64,000 nt of DNA from Robiginitalea marina (GCF_024006985.1 NZ_JAMXIB010000001.1:558001-622000), one strand, 5' to 3'; counted from the first letter of the stretch, positions 7,477 through 16,822 are shown. Numbers and translations are program-made. Notes: a model not told the origin generated them from the sequence alone.

Positions 7477-8153
7477 TGGAGACGGATCAAATAGTACGGA
7501 TACTTGCTGTGGATGACCACGAGATGACCACCCTGGGGTATAAGTATATCCTGGAAGACACTGCTTTCAAGGGGTTTCGGGTCGACCTCGATACCGCAAA
7601 AACCTTTGAGGAAGCCAAAACCAAACTGGAGCAGAGTACCCGCGGGCTTCCCTACCGCATCCTCCTGCTCGACATCCAGTTGTCGCAGGGAGAAAGCGGA
7701 CCCACCAAATCCGGTGAGGAACTGGGAATCCTGGCGCGGAAAATCACCCCGAACACGCGAATTGTGTTTATGTCTTCCTTCAGCGATAACTACCGGATCA
7801 ACAGCGTAATGCAAAGCGTGGACCCGGAAGGGTATATGGTGAAATCCGAAATCGACCAGCCTTCGCTCCAGGCCATGGTGGAAACCGTCCTGGAATCGCC
7901 ACCCTACTATACCCAAAGGGCACTCACCGCAATTCGGAAGCGAATGGCCAATACCATCCACCTCGATGAGAACGACAAGAAAATACTGTATTGCCTTTCC
8001 CAGGGTACCAAAACCAAAGACATGGTGGAACATATTTCCCTTTCCCTGCCCTCGATTGAAAATCGGAAACGACAGATAAAAGCGCTCTTCGGCATCGAAA
8101 AGCAAAACGACCAGGCCCTGATTGCAGAGGCGCGCAGGCGGGGATTCCTCTGA
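7473..8153 (+). CDS. NarL/LuxR-type response regulator
   Basis: 226 residues. The receiver is intact: acidic pair DDH near residue 15, phosphoacceptor Asp67 in LLLDIQL, MSS for the Thr/Ser position and the lysine in YMVKSE. The C-terminal ~65 residues replace the usual LuxR consensus with LDENDKKILYCLSQGTKTKD and IENRKRQIKALFGI, a variant helix-turn-helix I associate with flavobacterial regulators paired with TPR kinases. Its ATG overlaps the kinase stop, so they form a cognate pair. It is the leading candidate to bind the two matching palindromes at 4216 and 8198; that is inference. Confidence 0.92.
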   Translation: MMETDQIVRILAVDDHEMTTLGYKYILEDTAFKGFRVDLDTAKTFEEAKTKLEQSTRGLPYRILLLDIQLSQGESGPTKSGEELGILARKITPNTRIVFMSSFSDNYRINSVMQSVDPEGYMVKSEIDQPSLQAMVETVLESPPYYTQRALTAIRKRMANTIHLDENDKKILYCLSQGTKTKDMVEHISLSLPSIENRKRQIKALFGIEKQNDQALIAEARRRGFL

Positions 8154-8156
8154 AAC

Positions 8157-8185
8157 CGGCCCCGTAGTCCCGGGGATATTTTAAG
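8157..8185 (+). terminator. Possible weak terminator after the response regulator
   Basis: CCCCG (8160-8164) can pair with CGGGG (8171-8175) with a six-base loop, followed by ATATTTTAAG rather than a clean T run. It lies directly after the regulator stop and before the right palindrome, so it could insulate that promoter. Confidence 0.35.
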
Positions 8186-8197
8186 TAAATTCTTACA

Positions 8198-8258
8198 AAA
8201 ACCATAAAACTTTTATGGTTTTCCTATAACCCCGCCTTCCGGATTAGGCCTAATTTTG
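8198..8258 (+). promoter_or_regulatory. Palindromic activator-type promoter element, right copy
   Basis: AAAACCATA (8198-8206), seven bases, TATGGTTTT (8214-8222); here the arms extend to a 12-bp inverted repeat around one central base. TATAACC (8225-8231) follows after two bases, then 19 bases, then a perfect -7 box TAATTTTG (8251-8258). There is no TTG/TTTG -33 box, its slot being taken by TATAACC, as at the left copy. The start of transcription is expected near 8264, about 20 bases before the orphan gene's ATG. Confidence 0.8.
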
Positions 8259-8284
8259 AATAAAGATTGCTAATCCTGAAGGCT

Positions 8285-8923
8285 ATGCGCGATTCCCTCA
8301 TGTTCCCAAGGCTTCTTGCACCAGGCATACGGACCCCCCTCCACCTTCATGGGCTGGATGAATTCACCCGCTCCCTGGAGCGCCTGTTTTATGCCCGGGC
8401 CCGGGTGGAGTGTACCGCCATAAGCAAGTCGTCCGCAAGCTTTACCATCTCCCTTGAATGCCCCCTGAGCATAAGGGAGGTGCTGGATGCCTATGGCAAC
8501 GGCTGCTGGGGGCATCAGCGGATCGAAGGTGGAAACGGGGCCGAATGCAGGAACCTTGGGTCCCTCCACCGGGAGCTGGAACAGCGGAGTGGCCTTAAAC
8601 TCGTAATGGAGGAGCTTTCATTACAATGTGCAGACACCCTCCTGGTATTGCAAAAGATTCGGGCCGAAGGGGTCCAAAAGGACTTCTACCCCCTCTTGCA
8701 TCTCCTCGGCCTGCAGGATGCCAGGGTTTGGGACCGCGCTGAAGGAAGGCCTGTTGAAATATATGCCCCGGTACGGTTGGCCAATCGAAAAAACACCCCC
8801 GGGCTTTCAGATGACCCCATTCGCTATTGGGCCATATATTGCGAAAAAAAGGAAGAACCCCTGATTTTTGATTCATGCCTGATGCGGGAAGTAGAGGGCG
8901 ACCTAAGCCTTAACCTCGGCTGA
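8285..8923 (+). CDS. Orphan protein of unknown function controlled by the right palindrome
   Basis: 212 residues from the ATG at 8285, preceded by AAGG at suitable spacing and about 20 bases from the predicted transcript start. I do not recognise a family. It has no signal peptide or membrane segment and seven Cys spread over the chain, and it looks soluble and cytosolic. Visible segments include a His-rich early stretch (PLHLHGLDEF), a glycine-rich patch (YGNGCWGHQRIEGGNG) and a helical middle (SLHRELEQRSGLKLVMEEL). Its promoter architecture equals that of the LytTR gene at the other edge of the island, so it is probably an output or modulator of the same signalling system. Confidence 0.7.
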   Translation: MRDSLMFPRLLAPGIRTPLHLHGLDEFTRSLERLFYARARVECTAISKSSASFTISLECPLSIREVLDAYGNGCWGHQRIEGGNGAECRNLGSLHRELEQRSGLKLVMEELSLQCADTLLVLQKIRAEGVQKDFYPLLHLLGLQDARVWDRAEGRPVEIYAPVRLANRKNTPGLSDDPIRYWAIYCEKKEEPLIFDSCLMREVEGDLSLNLG

Positions 8924-8954
8924 GGCACCAACCGGGTTGCGCCCGGCAGGGGGC

Positions 8955-10229
8955 TTAGCCCGCAAACAGGGGAAGCCCGCCCATGAAGGCGTTTACTTCC
9001 TTCCTGACCTCGGCAGCGGCTGCCTCCGAATCCGGATCCTGCAAAATGCGGTCTATCCATGTGACGATCTTCGCCATATCCCCTTCCTTTAACCCGCGGG
9101 TGGTTACGGCTGCCACCCCGAAACGGATGCCCGAGGTAACAAAGGGCGATTGGTCGTCGAAAGGCACCATGTTTTTGTTAGCAGTAATGTCTGCCCTTAC
9201 CAGGACCTTTTCGGCCTCTTTCCCGGTAATCCCCTTGTTCCTGAGATCGATCAGCATCATGTGGTTGTCGGTACCCCCGGAGATGATGTGGTAGCCCCGG
9301 TCGACAAAGGCCCGGGCCATCGCAGCGGCATTTTTCTGAACCTGCACCATATAATGCAGGAATCCATCCGTAAGGGCCTCCCCAAAGGCAATTGCCTTGG
9401 CCGCAATGATATGCTCCAGGGGGCCGCCCTGGTTCCCGGGAAAGACCGCCAGGTCAATCAGGGACGACATGCGCTTCAGGGCCCCGGACTTCAGGCGCTG
9501 CCCAAAGGGGTTTTCAAAATCCTCCCCCATCAGGATCAACCCTCCCCTTGGGCCCCTAAGGGTTTTGTGGGTGGTGGTGGTTACAAAATGGCAATGGGGC
9601 ACCGGGTCATTCAGGATACCCTTGGCGATCAGCCCGGCCGGGTGGGCGATATCGGCCAGCAGGAAGGCACCGGCCCGGTCCGCGATTTCCCTGAACCGGC
9701 GGTAATCGATATCCCTGGAATAGGCCGAGGCCCCTGCAATGATCAGTCTGGGGTTTTCCTTTTTGGCCAGGGCCTCAATCTGGTCGTAATCGAGGCGCCC
9801 GGTTTGCCGGTCGACCCCGTAAAAGACAGGCCTGTAAAGCTTTCCGGAAAAGTTTACCGGGGAGCCGTGGGTTAGGTGGCCCCCATGGGAAAGGTCGAAT
9901 CCAAGGATGGTATCCCCGGGCTTGAGGATGGCCTGATACACGGCGGCATTGGCCTGGGACCCGGAATGGGGCTGCACATTGGCATACACGGCCCCAAAGA
10001 GCGCCTTGGCCCGGTCAATGGCTATCTGTTCCACCTGGTCCACCACTTCACAGCCACCGTAATACCGCTTACCCGGGTACCCCTCCGCATATTTGTTGGT
10101 CAGCACGGAACCTGAGGCCTCCATAACCTGCGGGCTTGCAAAATTTTCAGAGGCAATAAGTTCAACGCCATTGATCTGGCGTTGTTTTTCGGCTTCGATC
10201 AGGTCAAATATCTGATGGTCTCTTTCCAT
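8955..10229 (-). CDS. glyA: Serine hydroxymethyltransferase
   Basis: 424 residues, normal length. It shows [27 protein letters not shown], the cofactor-binding HSGSQAN and the PLP lysine in [14 protein letters not shown] (K222). It interconverts serine and glycine, charging tetrahydrofolate with a one-carbon unit, in the cytosol; the product feeds purine, thymidylate and methionine synthesis. It is transcribed away from fumarylacetoacetase, with about 108 bases between the two starts for divergent promoters. It appears monocistronic. Confidence 0.98.
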   Translation of the reverse strand: MERDHQIFDLIEAEKQRQINGVELIASENFASPQVMEASGSVLTNKYAEGYPGKRYYGGCEVVDQVEQIAIDRAKALFGAVYANVQPHSGSQANAAVYQAILKPGDTILGFDLSHGGHLTHGSPVNFSGKLYRPVFYGVDRQTGRLDYDQIEALAKKENPRLIIAGASAYSRDIDYRRFREIADRAGAFLLADIAHPAGLIAKGILNDPVPHCHFVTTTTHKTLRGPRGGLILMGEDFENPFGQRLKSGALKRMSSLIDLAVFPGNQGGPLEHIIAAKAIAFGEALTDGFLHYMVQVQKNAAAMARAFVDRGYHIISGGTDNHMMLIDLRNKGITGKEAEKVLVRADITANKNMVPFDDQSPFVTSGIRFGVAAVTTRGLKEGDMAKIVTWIDRILQDPDSEAAAAEVRKEVNAFMGGLPLFAG

Positions 10230-10294
10230 GCTTGCGGACGGGTTTTAAGTCGGGTAAAAGTACAAATTGCCTCGGGTTAAACCAGATAAAATGA

Positions 10295-10302
10295 TATATT
10301 TG
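10295..10302 (+). promoter_or_regulatory. -7 promoter box for fahA
   Basis: TATATTTG matches TAnnTTTG perfectly, 35 bases before the fahA ATG. No convincing -33 box sits 17-20 bases upstream; the nearest TTG (10267-10269) is 25 bases away. Confidence 0.5.
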
Positions 10303-10337
10303 GTCAGGATTTTATCAAACGTCAATTAACAAATTCC

Positions 10338-11633
10338 ATGTCCATAAAAGCCAATGATCCCAGCCGGAAGTCATGGCTTCCGGTACCGCCGGAATCTGAT
10401 TTTCCCATACAAAACATCCCTTTCGGGGTATTCCTGACCCGGGACGATGTAATCACTATCGGGACCCGTATCGGGAATACGGCCATTGACCTTGGGGCCC
10501 TCCACCAACTGGGGTATTTCAACGAAATCCCGCTGACTGATGATATTTTCCTTCAGGATTCCCTTAACGATTTCATCTCCGACGGAAAAAAGACCTGGAG
10601 GCTGGTGCGGAACCGGATCGCCGAGCTCTTCGACCGCAACAACCGGGAACTGCAGCACCACGAGGAACACAAAAAAATCATCCTTTTTGACCTCGATGAA
10701 ATCGAGATGCAGCTGCCCGTACAAATAGGGGATTATACAGATTTTTACTCGAGCAGGGAGCACGCCACCAACGTGGGAAAAATGTTCCGCGACCCGGAAA
10801 ATGCGCTGCTCCCGAACTGGCTCCACATCCCTGTAGGATACCACGGAAGGAGTTCAAGCATCGTGCCCAGCGGCACCCCCATCCGACGGCCCTACGGCCA
10901 AACCCACCCGGGGGAATCCGGAACCCCGGTCTTCGGCCCTTCGAAAAGGGTGGACTTTGAGCTGGAAATGGCCTTCATTACCACGGACGCCAATAAACTC
11001 GGGGAACCGATCCCGATTGCGGAGGCTGAAGAATACATCTTTGGACTTATCCTTTTCAATGACTGGAGTGCCCGCGATATCCAAAAGTGGGAATACGTGC
11101 CCCTGGGGCCCTTTCTGGCAAAGAATTTTGCCTCTTCCGTTTCCCCCTGGATCGTAACCCTGGACGCCCTGGAACCCTTCCGGGTCCCAAGCCCGAAGCA
11201 GGATCCCCTGCCCCTGCCCTACCTGAGGCAACCGGGTCCGGGAAGCTTCGATATCCATCTTGAGGTGGAGCTGATCCCCGAAGGCGGGGCCGCAAACACC
11301 ATTTCGCGTTCCAACTTCAAATACATGTACTGGACCATGGCCCAGCAATTGGCCCACCATACCGTAAATGGCTGCAAAGTCAACAGCGGCGATATGATGG
11401 GAAGCGGTACCATCTCCGGGCCCACGCCTGATTCCTATGGCTCCCTCCTGGAACTCGCCTGGATGGGCAGCAAGCCCCTGGTTTTGGAGGGCGGTGAGCG
11501 CCGTACCTTTGTGGAAGACAGGGATACGGTTGTGATGAAAGGGCATTGTAAAAAGGACGGGCTTCGCATCGGTTTCGGGGAGGTGAGCACCCAACTCCTG
11601 CCCGCCCTCCCAGCGGAAACGTTCCCGGGATAA
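10338..11633 (+). CDS. fahA: Fumarylacetoacetase
   Basis: 431 residues, close to the eukaryote-like two-domain enzyme. An N-terminal SH3-like domain (FPIQNIPFGVF) precedes the catalytic fold with DYTDFYSSREHATNVG (catalytic His and metal-binding Asp), YHGRSSS, FNDWSARDIQKWEYVPLGPF and the C-terminal GSGTISGPTPDSYGS. It cleaves fumarylacetoacetate to fumarate and acetoacetate, the last step of tyrosine/phenylalanine breakdown via homogentisate. No other gene of that pathway lies nearby. Confidence 0.97.
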   Translation: MSIKANDPSRKSWLPVPPESDFPIQNIPFGVFLTRDDVITIGTRIGNTAIDLGALHQLGYFNEIPLTDDIFLQDSLNDFISDGKKTWRLVRNRIAELFDRNNRELQHHEEHKKIILFDLDEIEMQLPVQIGDYTDFYSSREHATNVGKMFRDPENALLPNWLHIPVGYHGRSSSIVPSGTPIRRPYGQTHPGESGTPVFGPSKRVDFELEMAFITTDANKLGEPIPIAEAEEYIFGLILFNDWSARDIQKWEYVPLGPFLAKNFASSVSPWIVTLDALEPFRVPSPKQDPLPLPYLRQPGPGSFDIHLEVELIPEGGAANTISRSNFKYMYWTMAQQLAHHTVNGCKVNSGDMMGSGTISGPTPDSYGSLLELAWMGSKPLVLEGGERRTFVEDRDTVVMKGHCKKDGLRIGFGEVSTQLLPALPAETFPG

Positions 11634-11745
11634 CCCTTTGCATTTGGTCGGGGATATACGATATCCGGTCGATTTTCGTTTTAGTGGTGATCGGTTTTGG
11701 CACATCCGTTGGATGGGTTATGCCAAACCCCTAAAGTGATCAACC

Positions 11746-12933
11746 ATGAAAAACGCATTCCTTCAAGCCCTCGCCCTGGCCTTGCTCATCTCGTGCGGGG
11801 GGGTAAAGAAAACGCAGGAAGCCCTGAATACGGGGAATTTCGGACAAGCCATAGACAAGTCCATCCGGGAACTGGCCGGCAACAAAACCAAAAGGGGCAA
11901 CCAGCCTTATGTGGTGTTGCTGGAGGATGCCTATGGAAAATTTGTGGAATCGGAACTCCGGGAAATCAATTTCCTCGAAAAAGAGGGCAACCCGGCGAAC
12001 CTGGAGCGCATCTACCGCAAATACACCGGCCTGAAGGAGGTGCAAAACCGCATCCGCCCCTTGCTTCCGCTGCCGGTATATGAAGAAAACCGGGAAGCCC
12101 GTTTCGCCTTCCGGGAATACGACCGGGAAATCCTGTCGGTAAAGCAGGACCTGTCGGCCTACCTTTATGACAATGCCTCCAACCTGCTGGAACAGGCCAC
12201 CCAAAAAGGGGAGTTCCGCAAGGCATACGAAGATTTCCGCTATCTGAATGAAATCAACCCGGGGTATGCCGATACCAGGGAGCAGATGGACCGGGCCTAC
12301 CGCAACGGATTAGACTACGTGCGGGTGCAGATGATCAACGATACCCGTCAGATCATTCCCGAACGCCTCGAAGCCGACCTGCTGAATTTCAATACCTATG
12401 GCCTGAACGACCTTTGGACCGAATACCACACCAACCCCCTGGATGAGGTAGATTACGACTATGAGATGCAACTGGCCTTCCGGGAGATCCTCATTTCACC
12501 GGAGCAGGTTTCGGAAAAGCAGCTGATCAAGGAGCGCCAGGTTGCAGACGGAACCGAATTCCTGCGCGACCGGGATGGGAATGTAGTGCGCGACAGCCTG
12601 GGGAACCGCATTGAAGTAGACCGGTTAAGGACGGTGCGCTGCAATTTCTACCAGTTTACCCAGCAAAAAATGGTGGAGGTAATGGGAACCGTCAATTTTG
12701 TGGACCTGCGGAGCCGTCAGCCCCTTAACCAGTACCCCCTGTCGAGCCAATACGTATTCCAGCATGTTTATGCCAACTTTGACGGGGACCGGCGCGCCCT
12801 GGACAATGACCTGGTCGCCTTGCTGGACCTGGCAGCCGTGCCCTTCCCTTCCAATGAAGAAATGGTCTTCCTTGCCGGGGAAGACCTCAAAAACCGGCTA
12901 AAAAATATCATGACCCGTCAACGGTTCAACTGA
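11746..12933 (+). CDS. Putative lipoprotein of unknown function
   Basis: 395 residues with a lipoprotein signal ending LLISCGG, so it is probably membrane-anchored and periplasmic. The mature part is helical early on, with TPR-like character (ALNTGNFGQAIDKSIRELA, GEFRKAYEDFRYLNEINPGYADT), and ends in a beta-rich region containing VRCNFYQFTQQKMVEVMG. I recall such proteins as uncharacterised in Flavobacteriaceae. It stands alone, followed by a strong terminator. No catalytic motif is visible. Confidence 0.8.
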   Translation: MKNAFLQALALALLISCGGVKKTQEALNTGNFGQAIDKSIRELAGNKTKRGNQPYVVLLEDAYGKFVESELREINFLEKEGNPANLERIYRKYTGLKEVQNRIRPLLPLPVYEENREARFAFREYDREILSVKQDLSAYLYDNASNLLEQATQKGEFRKAYEDFRYLNEINPGYADTREQMDRAYRNGLDYVRVQMINDTRQIIPERLEADLLNFNTYGLNDLWTEYHTNPLDEVDYDYEMQLAFREILISPEQVSEKQLIKERQVADGTEFLRDRDGNVVRDSLGNRIEVDRLRTVRCNFYQFTQQKMVEVMGTVNFVDLRSRQPLNQYPLSSQYVFQHVYANFDGDRRALDNDLVALLDLAAVPFPSNEEMVFLAGEDLKNRLKNIMTRQRFN

Positions 12934-12937
12934 TGTA

Positions 12938-12963
12938 AAACCCGGCTCAGGCCGGGTTTTTTA
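12938..12963. terminator. Bidirectional terminator between lipoprotein gene and ytxJ
   Basis: AACCCGGC and GCCGGGTT form an eight-base stem with a TCAG loop, flanked by A on one side and T on the other, so it can act in both directions. The ytxJ stop codon lies inside the hairpin. Confidence 0.85.
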
Positions 12964-13357
12964 GTCCCTCGCCCGGCACCACGTCTCCGATTTCCCCATG
13001 GGAGGCCGCGAGCCGTACTTCCCCCCCTTCCAGGAGCAGCACCTGGGGCGACTGGTGCCATACATTGAGCCGGTCGGCTACCAGGTTTGAGACCCCCCTG
13101 TACCGGATCAGGTCCAGGAAATAAAAATCGGCCCGGTCCCTGGCCTGGTCCCACTGGTTTTCAAACCGCTTCAGCATCATGGCGCTCAACCCACAGGAAG
13201 TGGAATGCTTAAAAATCACCTGGGGCCGCACGTGGCTCGATTCCATAAGGTTTTCGAGGGTTTGGGAAGCCTCAAGCGGCTTCCAGGGAAACTCCTGGCG
13301 GGCCGATTGCCTATTGGGTTCCCTGCCACCAAACAGGGATTGGAGGTGTTGGATCAT
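12947..13357 (-). CDS. ytxJ: Monothiol bacilliredoxin (YtxJ family)
   Basis: 136 residues with a thioredoxin-like fold and the single-cysteine motif HSTSCGLSAMMLKRFE, the YtxJ/BrxC signature (TSCxxS instead of CxxC). In Firmicutes and in Bacteroidota that make bacillithiol these proteins remove bacillithiol from S-thiolated proteins; that this organism makes bacillithiol is an inference. The conserved second half reads SPQVLLLEGGEVRLAASHGEI. It converges on the lipoprotein gene, its last codons overlapping the shared terminator. Confidence 0.85.
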   Translation of the reverse strand: MIQHLQSLFGGREPNRQSARQEFPWKPLEASQTLENLMESSHVRPQVIFKHSTSCGLSAMMLKRFENQWDQARDRADFYFLDLIRYRGVSNLVADRLNVWHQSPQVLLLEGGEVRLAASHGEIGDVVPGEGLKNPA

Positions 13358-13499
13358 AAGCGGTTGCTCTTAATTTTCTCTGACGTATTGTCTTGTTTTT
13401 TAGGGATTTTGCTGCCAGGTTGTCTGTCCCCGCAGCTTGGTAAGGTTATTGACCGAATTGGATAAAAGTGCATATCCAAAGATAAAAAACTAAGGGGTC

Positions 13500-16100
13500 A
13501 TGAACATCAATAATTTTACCATTAAGGCGCAGGAAGCCCTGCAACAGGCACAGCAACTCGCCCAGGAGCTCGGTCATGCCCAGGTGGAAAACGAACACCT
13601 TTACAAGGCGATTTCCATGGTGGACGAGAACGTATTGCCGTTCCTGCTCAAAAAACTGAACGTGAATGAAGCCCTTGTGGGGCAAATCCTTGAAAAGGAA
13701 TTCCAGAGTTTCCCGAAGGTCTCGGGTGGAAATCTCATGTTTTCGAGCGAGGCCGGGAAGACGCTCAACGAGGCCTCCATCGTTGCCCGGAACATGTCCG
13801 ATGACTTTGTTTCCATTGAGCATCTGCTTTTGGCGATTTTTAATTCCAAAAGCAGGATTGCCAGGATCCTCAAGGACCAGGGGGTGACCGAAAAGGACCT
13901 GAAGGCCGCCATCCAGGCCCTCCGGAAGGGGGACAGGGTAACTTCCCAGAGTGCGGAAGAAACCTACAATGCCCTGGAGAAGTATGCCCGGAACCTGAAC
14001 AAACTGGCAGACAGCGGAAAGCTGGACCCGGTAATCGGGCGGGATGAGGAAATCCGAAGGATCCTCCAGATCTTATCGAGGCGCACCAAAAACAACCCGA
14101 TGCTGGTGGGGGAACCCGGTACCGGGAAAACCGCCATTGCGGAGGGCCTGGCCCACCGTATCATCCAGGGGGACGTACCGGAAAACCTCAGGGACAAAGT
14201 CATTTATTCCCTGGATATGGGAGCCCTGATTGCCGGGGCTAAATATAAGGGGGAGTTCGAGGAACGGCTGAAATCCGTGATCAAGGAGGTGACGTCCTCA
14301 GAGGGGAATATCGTCCTTTTCATCGACGAGATCCATACCCTGGTCGGGGCTGGCGGAGGACAGGGGGCGATGGATGCCGCAAACATCCTGAAACCTGCCC
14401 TGGCCCGCGGGGAACTCAGAGCCATAGGGGCCACTACGCTCGATGAATACCAGAAATATTTTGAACAGGACAAGGCCCTGGAGCGCCGGTTCCAGAAGAT
14501 CACCGTGGATGAACCCGATACGGAGAGCGCCATTTCGATCCTGAGGGGCCTGAAGGAAAAGTACGAAACCCACCACAAGGTACAGATCAAGGATGAAGCC
14601 GTGATTGCGGCGGTGGAACTATCCCAACGCTACATCACCAACCGGTTCCTCCCCGACAAGGCCATTGACCTGATGGATGAAGCAGCGGCCAGGTTGCGGA
14701 TGGAAATCAATTCCAAACCGGAAGAACTCGACATGCTGGATCGGAAAATCATGCAACTGGAGATTGAGATAGAGGCCATCAAAAGGGAAAACGACCACAC
14801 CAAGCTGAAGGCGCTAAATGTGGACCTGGCGAACCTCAAGGAAGAGCGTGCCTCCATCTTTGCCCAGTGGGAAAGTGAAAAAGGGGTGGTGGATGCCATC
14901 CAGAAGACGAAACAAGATATTGAGGACTTTAAGCTCGAGGCAGAGCGGGCAGAGCGCAATGGCGATTACGGCACGGTGGCTGAGTTGCGCTATGGAAAGA
15001 TAAAAGAAGCCCAGGCAAGGCTTGAAAAACTGCAGGGGGAACTGGCCGAGCAACAGCGGACCGGTACCCTGATAAAGGAAGAAGTAACCGCAGAGGATAT
15101 TGCAGAGGTGGTGGCCAAATGGACCGGGATCCCGGTGAACAAAATGCTGCAGAGCGAGCGGGAAAAACTGCTGAAGCTCGAGGATGTGCTCCACCAGAGG
15201 GTCGTGGGCCAGGAAGAGGCCATTCAGGCGGTTTCCGATGCCATCCGGCGAAGCAGGGCCGGGCTGCAGGACCCGAAAAAGCCTATTGGTTCGTTCCTTT
15301 TCCTGGGGACTACCGGGGTGGGGAAGACCGAGTTGGCCAAAACCCTTGCGGCCTACCTTTTTGACGATGAAAACGCCCTTACCCGGATTGATATGAGCGA
15401 ATACCAGGAACGCCACGCTGTAAGCCGCCTGGTTGGGGCCCCTCCGGGATACGTGGGGTATGACGAAGGCGGCCAGCTGACCGAAGCTGTGCGGCGCAAG
15501 CCCTATTCCGTAGTGCTGCTCGATGAAATCGAAAAAGCCCACCCCGATACCTTCAACATCCTCCTGCAGGTGCTCGATGAGGGACGCCTGACGGACAACA
15601 AAGGCAGGCTGGCCGATTTCAAGAATACGATCATCATTATGACCAGCAATATGGGCAGCCATATCATCCAGGAAAAATTCGAGGAATATAACGATATGGA
15701 GCAGGCCTCCGAAGCGGCACGGGACGAGGTACTGGCCTTGCTGCGCAAGTCGATCCGCCCTGAGTTCCTGAACCGGATCGACGATATCATCATGTTCACC
15801 CCCCTCGACCGGGAGGCCATCCGAGAAGTGGTGCGCCTGCAACTGGAGTCGCTGAAAAAGATGCTGGCCCGCCAGCATATCACCATCGATGCCACGGAAG
15901 AGGCCATTGGGTACCTGGCGAAAAAAGGATTTGATCCCCAATATGGGGCCCGCCCGATCAAGCGGACGCTGCAACGGGAGGTGCTCAACGCCCTTTCAAA
16001 AGAAATCCTCAGTGGCAGCATCCATCCGGAGAGCATCGTGCTGATCGATTGCTTCGATGACGAACTGGTGTTCAGGAACCAGGATGAACTGGTGGAATAA
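13500..16100 (+). CDS. clpB: ATP-dependent disaggregase ClpB
   Basis: 866 residues, full length. The order is: N-terminal Clp repeat domain (to ~145); first AAA module with Walker A GEPGTGKT (204-211) and Walker [11 protein letters not shown]; a coiled-coil middle domain (~400-530, [12 protein letters not shown] and following) that separates ClpB from ClpA/C; second AAA module with GTTGVGKT (603-610); and the C-terminal sensor [13 protein letters not shown]. It threads aggregated proteins through a hexamer together with DnaK. A strong terminator follows. It is divergent from ytxJ with a 142-base gap. No CIRCE-like element is visible upstream. Confidence 0.98.
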   Translation: MNINNFTIKAQEALQQAQQLAQELGHAQVENEHLYKAISMVDENVLPFLLKKLNVNEALVGQILEKEFQSFPKVSGGNLMFSSEAGKTLNEASIVARNMSDDFVSIEHLLLAIFNSKSRIARILKDQGVTEKDLKAAIQALRKGDRVTSQSAEETYNALEKYARNLNKLADSGKLDPVIGRDEEIRRILQILSRRTKNNPMLVGEPGTGKTAIAEGLAHRIIQGDVPENLRDKVIYSLDMGALIAGAKYKGEFEERLKSVIKEVTSSEGNIVLFIDEIHTLVGAGGGQGAMDAANILKPALARGELRAIGATTLDEYQKYFEQDKALERRFQKITVDEPDTESAISILRGLKEKYETHHKVQIKDEAVIAAVELSQRYITNRFLPDKAIDLMDEAAARLRMEINSKPEELDMLDRKIMQLEIEIEAIKRENDHTKLKALNVDLANLKEERASIFAQWESEKGVVDAIQKTKQDIEDFKLEAERAERNGDYGTVAELRYGKIKEAQARLEKLQGELAEQQRTGTLIKEEVTAEDIAEVVAKWTGIPVNKMLQSEREKLLKLEDVLHQRVVGQEEAIQAVSDAIRRSRAGLQDPKKPIGSFLFLGTTGVGKTELAKTLAAYLFDDENALTRIDMSEYQERHAVSRLVGAPPGYVGYDEGGQLTEAVRRKPYSVVLLDEIEKAHPDTFNILLQVLDEGRLTDNKGRLADFKNTIIIMTSNMGSHIIQEKFEEYNDMEQASEAARDEVLALLRKSIRPEFLNRIDDIIMFTPLDREAIREVVRLQLESLKKMLARQHITIDATEEAIGYLAKKGFDPQYGARPIKRTLQREVLNALSKEILSGSIHPESIVLIDCFDDELVFRNQDELVE

Positions 16101-16120
16101 GCCTGCCCTTGCAAAACTTG

Positions 16121-16158
16121 AAAACCCCGGTGCCGTTTGCGGCCCGGGGTTCTTTTTT
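16121..16158 (+). terminator. Rho-independent terminator of clpB
   Basis: AACCCCGG pairs with CCGGGGTT and GCCG with CGGC around a TTTG loop, with one bulged T, followed by CTTTTTT. It lies 20 bases after the clpB stop. Confidence 0.88.
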
Positions 16159-16216
16159 GCCGGCGCTTATACCGCACAGTATCTTATTTTTTATCTTCGT
16201 AAAAAATCCACCCCTG

Positions 16217-16813
16217 ATGACCACCAAGGCCGAACGCACCACCGCCTACATTATTGAAACCGTAGCCCCCCTGTTCAACCGCCACGGGTACGTGGGCACC
16301 AGCATGAGTGACCTGACCGGGGCCACAGGCCTTACCAAAGGGGCTTTATACGGGAATTTTGAAAATAAGGACGCCCTGGCCCTGGCCGCTTTCCAGTACA
16401 ACAGCACCCGGTTGCTCAGCGCCCTGGATGACGTGTTGGTAGGGGAAGGCACCGCCCTGGAAAAGCTGTTTCGCCTCCTGGATTTCTACCGGCATTACGA
16501 CCATTTTACCAGGGATATGGGCGGATGCCCCGTCCTGAATGTCGGCATGGATGCCCTGCACAACCACCGGACCCTCTCTGCGGCTGCGCGGGAAACGGCA
16601 CGTACCATCGAGGGAAAAATCGCGCTTGTCCTGGAAACCGGCGTGAAGCAGGGGGAAATGAAGGTGCCTGTGCCCCCCCTGCAATTTGCCAGACAACTTT
16701 ACACCATGATCCAGGGGGCTGTAGCCATGGCCAGCATTATGACTGACCGCAAATACCTGCACAACACCATGGCATACCTTGAGGTCCTGATCCGAAGGGA
16801 AATCAAAAAATAA
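16217..16813 (+). CDS. TetR/AcrR-family transcriptional regulator
   Basis: 198 residues from the ATG at 16217; the frame is open further upstream but through the clpB terminator, so that extension is not coding. The N-terminal helix-turn-helix reads FNRHGYVGTSMSDLTGATGLTKGALYGNFENKDAL, a textbook TetR signature. The C-terminal ligand domain contains GGCPVLNVGMDA, similar to the YxaF/LmrA-like TetR_C group. It is a ligand-responsive repressor, but its target is not evident: neighbours are clpB upstream and a convergent PorP/SprF gene. Confidence 0.92.
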   Translation: MTTKAERTTAYIIETVAPLFNRHGYVGTSMSDLTGATGLTKGALYGNFENKDALALAAFQYNSTRLLSALDDVLVGEGTALEKLFRLLDFYRHYDHFTRDMGGCPVLNVGMDALHNHRTLSAAARETARTIEGKIALVLETGVKQGEMKVPVPPLQFARQLYTMIQGAVAMASIMTDRKYLHNTMAYLEVLIRREIKK

Positions 16814-16822
16814 AGGCAGGCT

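Noticed and set aside
16109-16216. Longer N terminus for the TetR regulator
   Set aside because: It would read through the clpB terminator hairpin and adds no conserved sequence.
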